Positions 48,259-56,941 of a stretch of 64,000 nucleotides of DNA are shown here, piece by piece. The DNA is taken from the NCBI RefSeq assembly GCF_900101395.1, contig NZ_FMZO01000003.1, positions 438,436 through 502,435 of the forward strand. Direction: 5' to 3'. Both the position numbers and the translations under genes were made by a program. The DNA is from Niabella drilacis (lineage in GTDB: Bacteria > Bacteroidota > Bacteroidia > Chitinophagales > Chitinophagaceae). The notes below the pieces were generated by a model. That model was given only the letters and a program-made list of their open reading frames with translations. It made no database searches and was not told the origin of the DNA. How positions within the stretch are numbered: the stretch's first letter is position 1; the number at the start of each line of letters is the position of its first letter.

Positions 48259-48290
48259 TAAAAAAGCCCCGCAACTTACATTGCAGGGCC
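48259..48290 (-). terminator. Terminator of the siderophore receptor gene
   Basis: GCCCCGCAA at 48267-48275 pairs with TTGCAGGGC at 48281-48289 with one mismatch. On the minus strand it is followed by TTTTTTAT. It is about 20 bp after the stop codon. Confidence 0.8.
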
Positions 48291-48311
48291 TGTCTGTTTA
48301 GAAGTGGTAGA

Positions 48312-50747
48312 TCAGAACTTAAATGCAGCGGTTACCACAAAGCTCCGCGGAGGAATGGGGTTGATGCTGTAGTTCTCATGCACGTAATAGTTAAAGGTAT
48401 TGGTGATATTTGCCAGTTTGGCCAGCAACGACCATTTTTGATAAGTATAGCCTGCGGAAACATCGGCAGTTGCAAAACCTTTTACCTGGAATAAGCGGTC
48501 GTTCAGCGCTCCGTTATTGTCGGAATAAGTCGTATTCCAGCCTGCGTTGCGCTCGCCTACATAGTAAACACCGGCGCCTACTTTCAGGCCTTTAACGGCG
48601 CCGTTCTGGAACGTATAGAACGTGGTGGCATTAGCCGTATGTGCCGGGCTGTTCACCAGCCGCTCTCCCTCTACATAGCTTCCGAATCTTCCGGAAGTTT
48701 TTGTATAGCGCATATTATTGTAGCTGTAACCGGCCAGGATATCCCATCCCTTTATGGGCTGGCTTTTCAGGTCTACCTCGATACCGTCGCTGGTCGTCTG
48801 CCCTGTCAGCTCTCTCAATGTGGTAGCTCCCTGAACCGGATCCCCGTTTTTGAAAACTTGGATCTGCTGGGAGAGATTGTTATTGATGATCCTGTAAACC
48901 GTCAGGTTGGCACTCAGCAGCCCGTCGAAGAAATCATTTTTTATACCGATCTCAAACTGATCTATGACGGAAGGTTTTAATGTATTGCTGTCGATATCCA
49001 TGCCGGAGTTTGGAGAGAAGGAATTGGAGTAACTGGCAAAAGCAGTGGTATGATCGGTTGGCTGATAAACCAGGCCGATCCTGGGAGAAAATGCTTTGTC
49101 GATCTGGAATACAGCACCCTCTTTTACCGCGTTCGTAGCAAGGGTTGTTGCTTTAGAGCGGTTGGCCTGCTGGTAAGACCAGCGTACGCCTGCCAGTAAT
49201 TTGAATTTTTCGGACAGTGATACCAGGTCCTGTACATAGGCGCCAAAACGGGTTACGGGGTTTTTAGTGCTCGTGATCCAGCTGGCCTGGGGCATATCTG
49301 TTCTGCGTACATACATTGTTGGGTCCAGCAGGTTAATAGAATCATAGATGCCGTTAGGCACAACAGTAGCAATGTCTGATGCAAGCGCTGTGCTGGTCAC
49401 TTTTTCAAGATCGGCGCCTATGAGCAGTTTATGACCGATTGAACCGGTTTTTACATCTCCGTTCAGGTTTAGCTGCCCGGTAACATAGTCTTCCTTATTG
49501 TTGGTTTTGCCCAGGGGCCTTTTCCATTTACCGTTTATATCTGCCTGTATCCGTTCTGTGGAGAAGTAATCCCTTTCGTAATTCTGGAAGCCTCCCAATG
49601 CGTTCAGCGCCCAGCTGTCATTGAATTGATGGTTAAGCTCTATGGAAGCGGTAGCTTGCGTGGTCTTTGCATATTGCCAGGGTGCTCCGAAAAAAGTATT
49701 CCTCGATACCGGGGTTACCCTTTTGCCGCCGGTAGCGGTTGGCCTGGATGCCTCCGCATTCATTGTCCCGATCCCGAAATCGGGTGTAAACTCATGCTGC
49801 AGGTAATCGCCCTGTACCAGCAGTTTTGTCTTTTCTCCTAATTTAAAAAGGAGAGAGGGGTTTACATAATACCGCTCAGAATGCACTTCGTCGCGATAGC
49901 TGTTGGCTTTTTCATAGGTGCCGTTCAGGCGGAAGGCTACAGATTGACTGATGGGGCCATAAATATCTACCGAAGGTTTGTAAAGATCATAGCTGCCCAC
50001 GCGCATATTTACCTCACCGCCAAAATTGAAGCGGGGTTTCTTGGTAACCATATTTACGATACCGCCGGGGGCCACGTTGCCATATAAAAGAGCGGCTCCG
50101 CCTTTTAAAACCTCTACGCTTTCAATAGCGCTCATTTCCGGCATAGCGCCACTGTTGACACGAAACCCGTTCTTAAAGGTGTTGGTATTACCCAGGTTGT
50201 AGCCGCGGGCGTAAAAGGTTTCCTGTGTGCTGGCACGGGCCCCGCCCAGGTAAACGCCGTTTACATTTTTGATCACATCACTTAAACGCTGCGCCTGCTG
50301 GTTCTCGATGGTCGATTGCCCGATGATGGTAACGGCCTGCGGCAGGTCCATGATCGGGATATTGGATTTCCCGATCCGCGCTGTTCCCTGGTTGATGCTG
50401 CCCCCGATGCGTACAATCACTTCTTTTAACTCCCGGGCATTCAGGGAAAGGTTGTATTTGGAGGTCTCCGTGCTTACCGGGGGAACGGTAACCGGTATCT
50501 CCTGGCTGGTTTCTCCTTCAAATGAATACACCAGTATATATTCTCCGTAGGGGATCTCGTTGAATTCAAAGTGCCCCTGTTCATTGGTTACCACGTGCTT
50601 CTTTTTTCCTTTGATCGTCACGTTTACATTCGGAACCGGGTTGCCCTCAGGGGTTGTGATCACTCCCTCAATATTACCGGTATTGGTTTGCGCATTTACA
50701 CTCAAAAACGTCATTAGCGTCATCAAAAACAACAAAAATCTTCTCAT
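48312..50747 (-). CDS. TonB-dependent siderophore receptor
   Basis: An 811-residue outer-membrane transporter. Signal peptide to about residue 19 (LTFLSVNAQ), then a carboxypeptidase-regulatory-like beta-sandwich (NIEGVITTPEGNPVPNVNVTIKGKKKHVVTNEQGHFEF), then a plug (about 120-240) with IMDLPQAVTIIGQSTIENQQAQRLSDVIKNVNGVYLGG and IESVEVLKGGAALLYGNVAPGGIVNMVTKKP. These plug motifs are those of ferric siderophore receptors such as FhuE and FpvA. The barrel ends FVVTAAFKF. It has its own terminator and no adjacent regulator; iron repression is likely, but no site is recognised. Confidence 0.93.
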   Translation of the reverse strand: MRRFLLFLMTLMTFLSVNAQTNTGNIEGVITTPEGNPVPNVNVTIKGKKKHVVTNEQGHFEFNEIPYGEYILVYSFEGETSQEIPVTVPPVSTETSKYNLSLNARELKEVIVRIGGSINQGTARIGKSNIPIMDLPQAVTIIGQSTIENQQAQRLSDVIKNVNGVYLGGARASTQETFYARGYNLGNTNTFKNGFRVNSGAMPEMSAIESVEVLKGGAALLYGNVAPGGIVNMVTKKPRFNFGGEVNMRVGSYDLYKPSVDIYGPISQSVAFRLNGTYEKANSYRDEVHSERYYVNPSLLFKLGEKTKLLVQGDYLQHEFTPDFGIGTMNAEASRPTATGGKRVTPVSRNTFFGAPWQYAKTTQATASIELNHQFNDSWALNALGGFQNYERDYFSTERIQADINGKWKRPLGKTNNKEDYVTGQLNLNGDVKTGSIGHKLLIGADLEKVTSTALASDIATVVPNGIYDSINLLDPTMYVRRTDMPQASWITSTKNPVTRFGAYVQDLVSLSEKFKLLAGVRWSYQQANRSKATTLATNAVKEGAVFQIDKAFSPRIGLVYQPTDHTTAFASYSNSFSPNSGMDIDSNTLKPSVIDQFEIGIKNDFFDGLLSANLTVYRIINNNLSQQIQVFKNGDPVQGATTLRELTGQTTSDGIEVDLKSQPIKGWDILAGYSYNNMRYTKTSGRFGSYVEGERLVNSPAHTANATTFYTFQNGAVKGLKVGAGVYYVGERNAGWNTTYSDNNGALNDRLFQVKGFATADVSAGYTYQKWSLLAKLANITNTFNYYVHENYSINPIPPRSFVVTAAFKF

Positions 50748-51266
50748 TTTCCTATAAATTTTCGCGGCAAAAGACGGCCATTTCCCGCTTTTTCGTTTTC
50801 AAAATGCGGAAATTGATTTACGAGATCGGGAAAAATTCGTTTGCGAGATCCGGAAAAAGGGGAGAAAAGGTTTCATGTTCCCGGTTCAATGCCGGTAGCC
50901 ATGGGGACACGCCGGGTCCTGTTTTATCCTCCTTTCTGAATATTGGGGATTTCGGGGAACTCTCTTCGGTTCCAGGTTCCGCGTTTTCCGTCCGGGAGAT
51001 CCGGGGCCTCCGGGATTACGTTAGAGCCGCATTGCACTTTTCTCTGATCACCGGTGGGGTTTCTGGTTTAATAGAGCCGAAGGTTGTTTATGTTGATAAA
51101 CTGACCGCTGGTTGTGCCAGTAGGGCTGCGCGGCGGGTTGCCAATGACAGATTACGTTATGCATTGAAGACCCATTATACTTTTGTCAAGCTGAACCTGT
51201 TTCAGCTTCTATATGGATCATTCCAATAGACCCTGATAATAAGCCGGCATCAAAATTATTTCTTTT

Positions 51267-51325
51267 CACGGTCAGTGTCCTCACTGACCGTGGCGTGGGC
51301 CGTGGTTTGTGTCCTCACAAACCAC
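51267..51325. repeat. Twin stem-loops with identical TCCT loops
   Basis: Stem 1 is CACGGTCAGTG (51267-51277) with CACTGACCGTG (51282-51292). Stem 2 is GTGGTTTGTG (51302-51311) with CACAAACCAC (51316-51325). Both are perfect (11 and 10 bp), both have the loop TCCT and both contain the core GTGTCCTCAC. They are 9 bp apart. Confidence 0.85.
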
Positions 51326-51497
51326 TAGTAAGAAGCGTATTTTTTCATCGCCTCATTGATTTTGCACAGCTAATTGATAACTCAGGATGACTCAAAGCAG
51401 ATTTGTCATGGTTTTGGCGCGACAGGGAAGCCAGGCGATCAGGCCCTGCTGAAGACCCGTATGCTCTGTTTAAAGTTTCAGGTATCGTGCACCCGGT

Positions 51498-51525
51498 TCT
51501 CAAATCTGATATCTGAAGTCTGTGA
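51498..51525 (+). repeat. Four phased heptamers (TCTSANR type)
   Basis: Consecutive 7-mers TCTCAAA, TCTGATA, TCTGAAG and TCTGTGA lie directly before the 3' end of the ThuA gene. Confidence 0.7.
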
Positions 51526-51535
51526 CGCTCCCCGC

Positions 51536-52375
51536 TTAAAACCTTACTTCATCATCCCGGTGCTGTGCGTAGGCTTTTTTGAAGTCGATCTTCTTCACCT
51601 GTCCTGCGATGAAACGGATCCCTCCCAGGATATGGTTTAAATAAACCGGGTCGCTGTAATTTTGTTTATCGTGCCCGAGTGTCGTAACCCAGGTGTGACC
51701 GCCGTCGAACGGATATTCCCAGGCGGCTGGATAAAAATCGCCATAGTTTCCTCGATTCTTTTGAAGATTTGCTTTCTGTGCTGCGTTGGTTGTGTCAATC
51801 GTACGCAGATCATGCACCATCAAGGCCCTTGGACCCGGGTACATCTCCTTGGCAAAATAGCACTCATCGTCTTTTGTCCATACCGCAGGAACGCCTTTCA
51901 TGGAAGGATGTTTGGAGTCAATAACCCGTACGGTGAACTCTTGGCCCCGTGCATGCCAGGAAAAGGTTCCGCCCAGCATCATTTTGAACCAGCGCCAGTT
52001 CCTTTCTGTTCCGGTTACCGAGTGCAGGCCAACAAACCCGCCACCCGCTTCGATGTACCGGCGAAAGGCCACCCGCTGTGCGTCGGTATCAAATACATCA
52101 TTATTGGTACTGGGAAACAGGAGCAGGGTATACTGTTGCAAATTTTTCTCAGTCATCACCGCCGGGTTGGAGCTCGTGTCTATTTTAAAGCCATGAACGT
52201 TAGCCAGCTGCTGAATAGCTTTAACGGCAAAGGGAATATTGTCGTGTACAAATCCCGTCCCGTTTTTGGTGTACACCAGTATCTTTACTTTTTTCCAGTT
52301 GACTTCCTGGGCCTGGACCGTCGTAGCGGTAAACAGGAAAGCCACCAGGAAAAGAATCGCGTTGCGTAATTTCAT
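51536..52375 (-). CDS. ThuA-domain secreted protein
   Basis: A 279-residue protein with a signal peptide (MKLRNAILFLVAFLFTATTVQAQ). The ThuA fold, related to class I glutamine amidotransferases, is seen in KILVYTKNGTGFVHDNIPFAVKAIQQLA, YIEAGGGFVGLHSV, then FSWHARGQEFTVRVIDSKHPSMKGVP and PFDGGHTWVTTLGHDKQNYSDP. ThuA was named from trehalose utilisation and works with oxidoreductases in the 3-keto-sugar route in Rhizobiaceae. Here it is the last gene of an operon with two Gfo/Idh oxidoreductases and a DUF6807 protein, consistent with catabolism of an oxidised sugar outside the cytoplasm. Confidence 0.9.
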   Translation of the reverse strand: MKLRNAILFLVAFLFTATTVQAQEVNWKKVKILVYTKNGTGFVHDNIPFAVKAIQQLANVHGFKIDTSSNPAVMTEKNLQQYTLLLFPSTNNDVFDTDAQRVAFRRYIEAGGGFVGLHSVTGTERNWRWFKMMLGGTFSWHARGQEFTVRVIDSKHPSMKGVPAVWTKDDECYFAKEMYPGPRALMVHDLRTIDTTNAAQKANLQKNRGNYGDFYPAAWEYPFDGGHTWVTTLGHDKQNYSDPVYLNHILGGIRFIAGQVKKIDFKKAYAQHRDDEVRF

Positions 52376-52383
52376 GACCTTTT

Positions 52384-53628
52384 TTATTTAAAAATGATTT
52401 TAGGCGGATGGGCAAAAGATTGCCAGGCTTCTTCCGCATGGGCCCTGGGCAGCTGGTTGTTAAACACCAGGAAACGATATCGTAATATATATTGCTTTCC
52501 GGGCTCCAGCAGCCAGTCCCTGTTTTTGGTTGGAGAAAAATTTAAGAATACATCTCCCCGGTTATTCATATTCTCCGGCCACACCCGCAGCGGCTCGGGG
52601 TAGTTATAATTAGCCGGGTAACTCATCATTTCCAATCCGCCATATTGCTGGTTCAGTTGTCCCTGCGCCACGCACCAGCGTGCCGTGCTGCCGTCTGCCT
52701 CCTTCCGGTTTTTGCCTTCGGAGGTAAAAATGACGCTGTTGTCTTTATTCCATGCTGCGGTAGCACGGATCCCCAGCCCTCCATAGCGGTATTCCAGCAG
52801 TTTTACGGGGCTGGCGCCGGCACAGCTCAGCTGTACTGTTACATCCATAATATAGTAGCTGTTATTGCGGTCGTCGGGCCGGTAGATCCTGACCGTCTGC
52901 AGCTCATTGATCGCATTTTTTTCTGTCCCGTCTTTTTTAAAGGCAATATGTTCGTGCAGCGCTTCAAAGCCGGAGTAAACGGCCCCGTTATACAGGGCGC
53001 CAAATCCTGCAAACCGTACAGTCCCTTTACGGTCTTTCAGGTTCCAGAAGTCTACGGTATCTTTTTCAAACAAAACATGCGTCCAGGGATTCCACATGCC
53101 CCAGTGGTGATAGTGATCGGGCGCGTTGATGCGGGTCAGCTCTTCCCCGTTAGGGGTCCATAGCGGATGTATGAACCCGCTGCGTTTGTAGGCCGTATCG
53201 ATCCCTTTGGGAGGATATACGGTTTCCGAGTGGTATTGCAGGAGGTGTTTGTTGCCGTACTGAACCGTAAGGGCGCCATGATCCAGCCGGGCCTGCAGGC
53301 TGGTAGCTGCGGCAGTACCGGCCCTGGTTTTTATGAGCTCGAACGTGCGGATCTTTTGTTTACCGGGCTCCAGCATCCAGTACAATCTGCGGCCGCCACC
53401 GGTTTCGACCTGGAACGGTACGGAGGTCTTTTGCCCGCCGGTTGTTTCCAGGAGCTGCAGGCTGCTGTCCGCTTCAAAAGTAACGGCATCCAGGTCCATA
53501 CTCATTGGAATGGAAAAGGCCTCCTTGCCGGTTGTTTTTACCTGCCAGCTGCTGATGTGTTGCGCATAAAGCGGCGTTCCGCCGGCTGATAGGGCAACCG
53601 CCAGCAGGTAAAGGATCTTCTTTATCAT
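52384..53628 (-). CDS. DUF6807 (PmoA-like) secreted protein
   Basis: A 414-residue protein with a signal peptide (ILYLLAVALSAGGTPLYAQ). The body matches the family formerly annotated as methane oxygenase PmoA in Bacteroidota and Planctomycetota: a beta-sandwich with YKRSGFIHPLWTPNGEELTRINAPDHYHHWGMWNPW (many His residues) and EALHEHIAFKKDG. It is not the real methane monooxygenase. The His-rich PDHYHHWG motif looks like a metal or sugar-binding site. It lies 4 bp after the lipoprotein oxidoreductase gene and 8 bp before ThuA. An activity on keto-sugars or glycosides is inferred from context. Confidence 0.85.
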   Translation of the reverse strand: MIKKILYLLAVALSAGGTPLYAQHISSWQVKTTGKEAFSIPMSMDLDAVTFEADSSLQLLETTGGQKTSVPFQVETGGGRRLYWMLEPGKQKIRTFELIKTRAGTAAATSLQARLDHGALTVQYGNKHLLQYHSETVYPPKGIDTAYKRSGFIHPLWTPNGEELTRINAPDHYHHWGMWNPWTHVLFEKDTVDFWNLKDRKGTVRFAGFGALYNGAVYSGFEALHEHIAFKKDGTEKNAINELQTVRIYRPDDRNNSYYIMDVTVQLSCAGASPVKLLEYRYGGLGIRATAAWNKDNSVIFTSEGKNRKEADGSTARWCVAQGQLNQQYGGLEMMSYPANYNYPEPLRVWPENMNNRGDVFLNFSPTKNRDWLLEPGKQYILRYRFLVFNNQLPRAHAEEAWQSFAHPPKIIFK

Positions 53629-53632
53629 GATA

Positions 53633-55033
53633 CTACTTGGTTTCCGATTTTTTTGCCAGTTCGAGCGCCGAGGTAGTAGTGAAATACTTGGCGATCATAT
53701 TGGGTACTTCCCAGTCAGGCAATTTCTTTTCTTTCAGGAACTGGAGATAGCGCTGCATTACCTGGCCAAAATGTGCCTCATGCCCGGTATTGTATTTTTC
53801 AGGGACCATTACCTGCCAGCCTTTGGCGATCTTTGTCAGTTCAACGCCCGGGTATTTTGCCTGTATACCTGCCAGGGCAGCAGTAAGTTCTTTTTCAAAA
53901 CCGGCATCTGATTGCTTCACCGGCTCAATATAGAGTACCGGTTTATATTTTTGCTCGGCACCCTGGCGGATGATCAGGTTGGCGCGGGTTCCCCTCATAA
54001 TGGAGTAATGCGTATCCCCCGTTCCTTCCGGTGCTTTGTACCCCCAGGTTACAGATACTTTTGCATTTACGCCCCGCAGCTTGTAATTAAAGGCACCGTT
54101 GCAGTAAACGTTCAGCACCGAATCGTTTTTGATATCTTTTTTAAGATAGTCCGGGAAGGCCGGCTGTTTGGTGATCTCTGAGAACTGGCTGAGGGTAATG
54201 GGGGTCGTCCAGCGTTTTGCAGATACCATTTCAATATCTTTCTGGTAGTCGATCGCCTGTTCGGGAAAGCACTCCCATTGCACCAGGTCTACCAGGTGTG
54301 TGGTTACGTCCACAATGCCTTCACCCTGCTGGGTCACATCCAGGAACCAGGCCGGCCGCTGCAGTACGGATCCGGAAACAAATTTATACAGGTAATGCAC
54401 GCTTTCCTTTGTTACGGCGGGGTTTTCGGGGCTGCCTTTTTCCAGGTCGCCAAATACTTCTTTGATCTGTGAAAATTCCCGCTGCAGCATCGTATTGATC
54501 TCAAAACGTTCGGTCATGATATCATAGAGGAGCACGTTCTTCTCAGCGGCTTTTGCAAAAGCATTTTTTACCAGTTCAAAGCCTGCTTTGTCAATGGCCA
54601 TGGGTTTATCTGCCAGCACGTTCAACCCTGCTTCTACGGTATTGAGCACATATTCTGCTTTTTTCTGATTATTGCCGCTCATGACCACTACGTTGCCCTT
54701 TTTTTCCTGTACCATTTTCTGAAAAAAATCGGCGCCGGTATAAATGTTCTCTTTCCAGTGTGTTGGATTTTCTGCACGGGTGTTATAGGATTCGATCCTT
54801 TTCAAATGCAGGTCCAGGTCCTGGCCTTCGGGGGCATATACATATACATTGCTGTCCACATCCGGGTACATTTCTTTTTGTACCAGGGCTGCGTGAAAGT
54901 GCCCGGGGTCCAGCGTTACCAGGGTGATCCCTGATGAATCTTTGGCTGCGGAGCCATCGGAGTTGCCGGATTCTTTGTTTTTACAGGAGATCATCAGGGC
55001 GAGCAATGCGGCCGGTAATACGAGTTTCTTCAT
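53633..55033 (-). CDS. Gfo/Idh/MocA-type oxidoreductase, lipoprotein
   Basis: A 466-residue protein with a lipobox (ALLALMISCKNK, Cys17). A Rossmann-type N-terminal part includes LVTLDPGHFHAALVQKEMYPDVDSNVYVYAPEG and ends with NVLADKPMAIDKAGFELV, the place of the EKP motif (here DKP). The C-terminal domain is the putative oxidoreductase C-terminal type (VHYLYKFVSGSVLQRPAWFLDVTQQGEGIVDVTTHLVDL). The usual GxGxxG nucleotide loop is altered (LDPGHFHA), so binding of NAD(P) needs proof. Its ATG directly follows the TAA of the upstream gene. As a lipoprotein it acts in the periplasm. Confidence 0.87.
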   Translation of the reverse strand: MKKLVLPAALLALMISCKNKESGNSDGSAAKDSSGITLVTLDPGHFHAALVQKEMYPDVDSNVYVYAPEGQDLDLHLKRIESYNTRAENPTHWKENIYTGADFFQKMVQEKKGNVVVMSGNNQKKAEYVLNTVEAGLNVLADKPMAIDKAGFELVKNAFAKAAEKNVLLYDIMTERFEINTMLQREFSQIKEVFGDLEKGSPENPAVTKESVHYLYKFVSGSVLQRPAWFLDVTQQGEGIVDVTTHLVDLVQWECFPEQAIDYQKDIEMVSAKRWTTPITLSQFSEITKQPAFPDYLKKDIKNDSVLNVYCNGAFNYKLRGVNAKVSVTWGYKAPEGTGDTHYSIMRGTRANLIIRQGAEQKYKPVLYIEPVKQSDAGFEKELTAALAGIQAKYPGVELTKIAKGWQVMVPEKYNTGHEAHFGQVMQRYLQFLKEKKLPDWEVPNMIAKYFTTTSALELAKKSETK

Positions 55034-56458
55034 TTATTTTTTCAGTTTATTCAATACATAATTGGTTCCGTACGGATGACGTTGCGGCCTCGACAAGAGT
55101 TTGTTTGCTTCAATATTGTCTTTGAAGACCTCTTTTTTAGGATCCCAGTATAATTTGGTTCCCAGCTTCATGGCAGCGTGTGCTACCAGGCAGGCACTGC
55201 AGGAGCGGTGCGCCACTTCTGCGGGGCTGATGGTGGGTTTTTTGTTAATGATGCAATCGACCCAGTTGAGGTGCTGCTCCCTGCTTTCATATAAATGAAC
55301 CTCATTGGGACCGATAACGGAGGTAAGGAGTTTGGGATCACTGGCGGAGAAGGCCTTGCTCTGTGCACCCGAACCGGCACCGGGGTCGGAGGCCGTTACG
55401 CCTACATTTCCCCGGGTTACAAAGATCCAGCCGTTGCTGCCTTCAAATTTGACACCATTCGGGTTTTTGCTGTTGATCTGCATGGTAACCCCGTTGGCAT
55501 ATTTTGCTTTTACTTCATAATCGCCGTGCACATTCCATAAGCCGGCCCTGGGAAATTCCGCAGTACCCTCTACCTCAACAGGCCCGGTTAATTCTGTATT
55601 CATTCCCCAGTGTGCAATGTCGATATGGTGCACACCCCACCCGGTGATCATACCGGCTCCGAACTGCTCCATCCGCAGCCAGCCACCTCTTGACTCCACA
55701 TCTTTCTGGTTGTGCACCCGGTCCAGTGTATAATAGATATAGGGGGTGGAGCCCAGCCACATATCATAATTGAATCCTTCCGGCACCGGCATTTCTGTGG
55801 CAACACCTCCGGGAGGATCTGCCGGCAATCCTACATGTACCGTATGCAATTTGCCGATACGCCCGTTCCGTACCAGTTCGCAGGCCCTTTTAAACTGGGG
55901 CCATGGATTTACCGAACGCTGCTGGCTTCCCAATTGAAAGACCACACCAGACCTGCGTACCACATCGCTCATAGAGCGGCCTTCTTCGATGGTGAGTGAG
56001 GTGGGTTTCTGCAGGTAGATGTGCTTGCCTGCCAGGGCGGCTTCCATAGCGGGTTGCGCGTGCCAGTGATCCGGGGTACTGATGATCACGGCATCAATAT
56101 CTTTATTCATCAGCATCTCATGATAATCGTCATGCATCTTGATATCAATGTAGTTGTCTTTCCCCGTCTTTTTTGCATACCAGCCTTCTACTCTTTTTTT
56201 GCCGGCTTCGAGCCGGTAGCGGTCCAGGTCTGCCATCGCCACAATCCTTGCGGATTCGTGTTTAAAGGTTTCGACAAGATCGTGCGTCATTGCAATACGT
56301 CCACAACCGATCTGCCCGATCTGGATCTTGTTACTGGGGGCATCCCTTGTAAAAAAAGAGGACGGTACGATCATGGGCACTTTAGGCAGCAGGAATGCAC
56401 CTGCGGAAAGAGTAGCGGAGCTCTTGATAAAGTTTCTTCTGCTTTTTGCGTTAGACAT
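55034..56458 (-). CDS. Gfo/Idh/MocA-type oxidoreductase, Tat-exported
   Basis: A 474-residue protein with a Tat signal (KSRRNFIKSSATLSAGAFLL), for which I selected the ATG at 56458; 24 further upstream codons would precede it. The NAD(P)-binding loop is IGQIGCGRIAMTHD, and the sugar-site motif is YLQKPTSLTIEEG, with QKP for the usual EKP. The C-terminal half includes GWGVHHIDIAHWGMNTELTGP. Cofactor-loaded, folded export through Tat fits known periplasmic glucose-fructose oxidoreductases. It is the first gene of the four-gene operon that ends with ThuA and would oxidise a sugar or glycoside. Confidence 0.9.
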   Translation of the reverse strand: MSNAKSRRNFIKSSATLSAGAFLLPKVPMIVPSSFFTRDAPSNKIQIGQIGCGRIAMTHDLVETFKHESARIVAMADLDRYRLEAGKKRVEGWYAKKTGKDNYIDIKMHDDYHEMLMNKDIDAVIISTPDHWHAQPAMEAALAGKHIYLQKPTSLTIEEGRSMSDVVRRSGVVFQLGSQQRSVNPWPQFKRACELVRNGRIGKLHTVHVGLPADPPGGVATEMPVPEGFNYDMWLGSTPYIYYTLDRVHNQKDVESRGGWLRMEQFGAGMITGWGVHHIDIAHWGMNTELTGPVEVEGTAEFPRAGLWNVHGDYEVKAKYANGVTMQINSKNPNGVKFEGSNGWIFVTRGNVGVTASDPGAGSGAQSKAFSASDPKLLTSVIGPNEVHLYESREQHLNWVDCIINKKPTISPAEVAHRSCSACLVAHAAMKLGTKLYWDPKKEVFKDNIEANKLLSRPQRHPYGTNYVLNKLKK

Positions 56459-56789
56459 GTTCTTAAAAATTAAAACAGGTATTGATGCTGTTGTGTGAAT
56501 GCCTGATAGCAACAAAGTTTTGAAAAGCAATCATTGCAGGCACTTCTGTTGTTGTTACGGATAACTAAAATAGCAACTTTCGCTGACAGGGTGCTGAATT
56601 AAAAGCGGCTATTTTTACTACAACGTTTGAAATAAAGTGAATCCGGTTGAAGCGGTCATGAATTGCGGCCCGGCAATCCGGATCAGGACGTTCCCGGGAT
56701 CATCCGCGTGCAGTGCCGCATTGCTGCCGATAATGCCGGTTACCGCCGGGATTGCCGCCGGTGCTATCTGCGCCCCGGGACGAGCGGGC

Positions 56790-56825
56790 AAAAAAAAGCC
56801 GCCCCGGACTTTGTTCCGGGGCGGC
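56790..56825 (-). terminator. Strong terminator downstream of the third ECF sigma gene
   Basis: A perfect 11-bp G+C-rich stem (56798-56808 with 56815-56825) runs into eight T on the minus strand (56797 down to 56790). It stops transcription from the sigma gene at 56942 before the Gfo/Idh operon region. The whole 56459-56941 spacer holds no gene. Confidence 0.9.
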
Positions 56826-56835
56826 TTCAATTAGT

Positions 56836-56933
56836 CGTCATCTTGTAACAACCGGGTGGTATTCGGCAAATAAATTCAAACAATTCCAAATGCAATTGGT
56901 GAATTACTTTTTCCACCAGGAGTTACAAGATGA
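56836..56933. repeat. 98-bp imperfect inverted repeat
   Basis: GTCATCTTGTAAC at 56836-56848 is the exact reverse complement of 56921-56933. Pairing continues inward with interruptions (GGTGG against CCACC, AATTC against GAATT, CAATT against AATTG). It lies between the sigma stop codon and its terminator. Confidence 0.7.
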
Positions 56934-56941
56934 CAGGCTCT

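Larger units (their letters stand above)
50748..51535. other. Repeat-filled spacer without a supported gene
   Basis: This 788-bp region contains copies of short blocks also present at 23877-23981, twin stem-loops (51267-51325) and heptamers (51498-51525). An open frame of 141 codons at 50804-51229 runs over these repeats, has no recognisable domain, and is not called. Confidence 0.6.

Noticed and set aside
50804..51229. A 141-codon open frame after the siderophore receptor
   Set aside because: It runs across blocks that are repeated in another intergenic region, has no domain or signal peptide and no good promoter; it is treated as repeat DNA.
52384..53628. Reading the gene as methane monooxygenase PmoA
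   Set aside because: The protein is secreted and soluble, with no membrane helices of particulate methane monooxygenase; the PmoA name is a historical annotation of the DUF6807 family.
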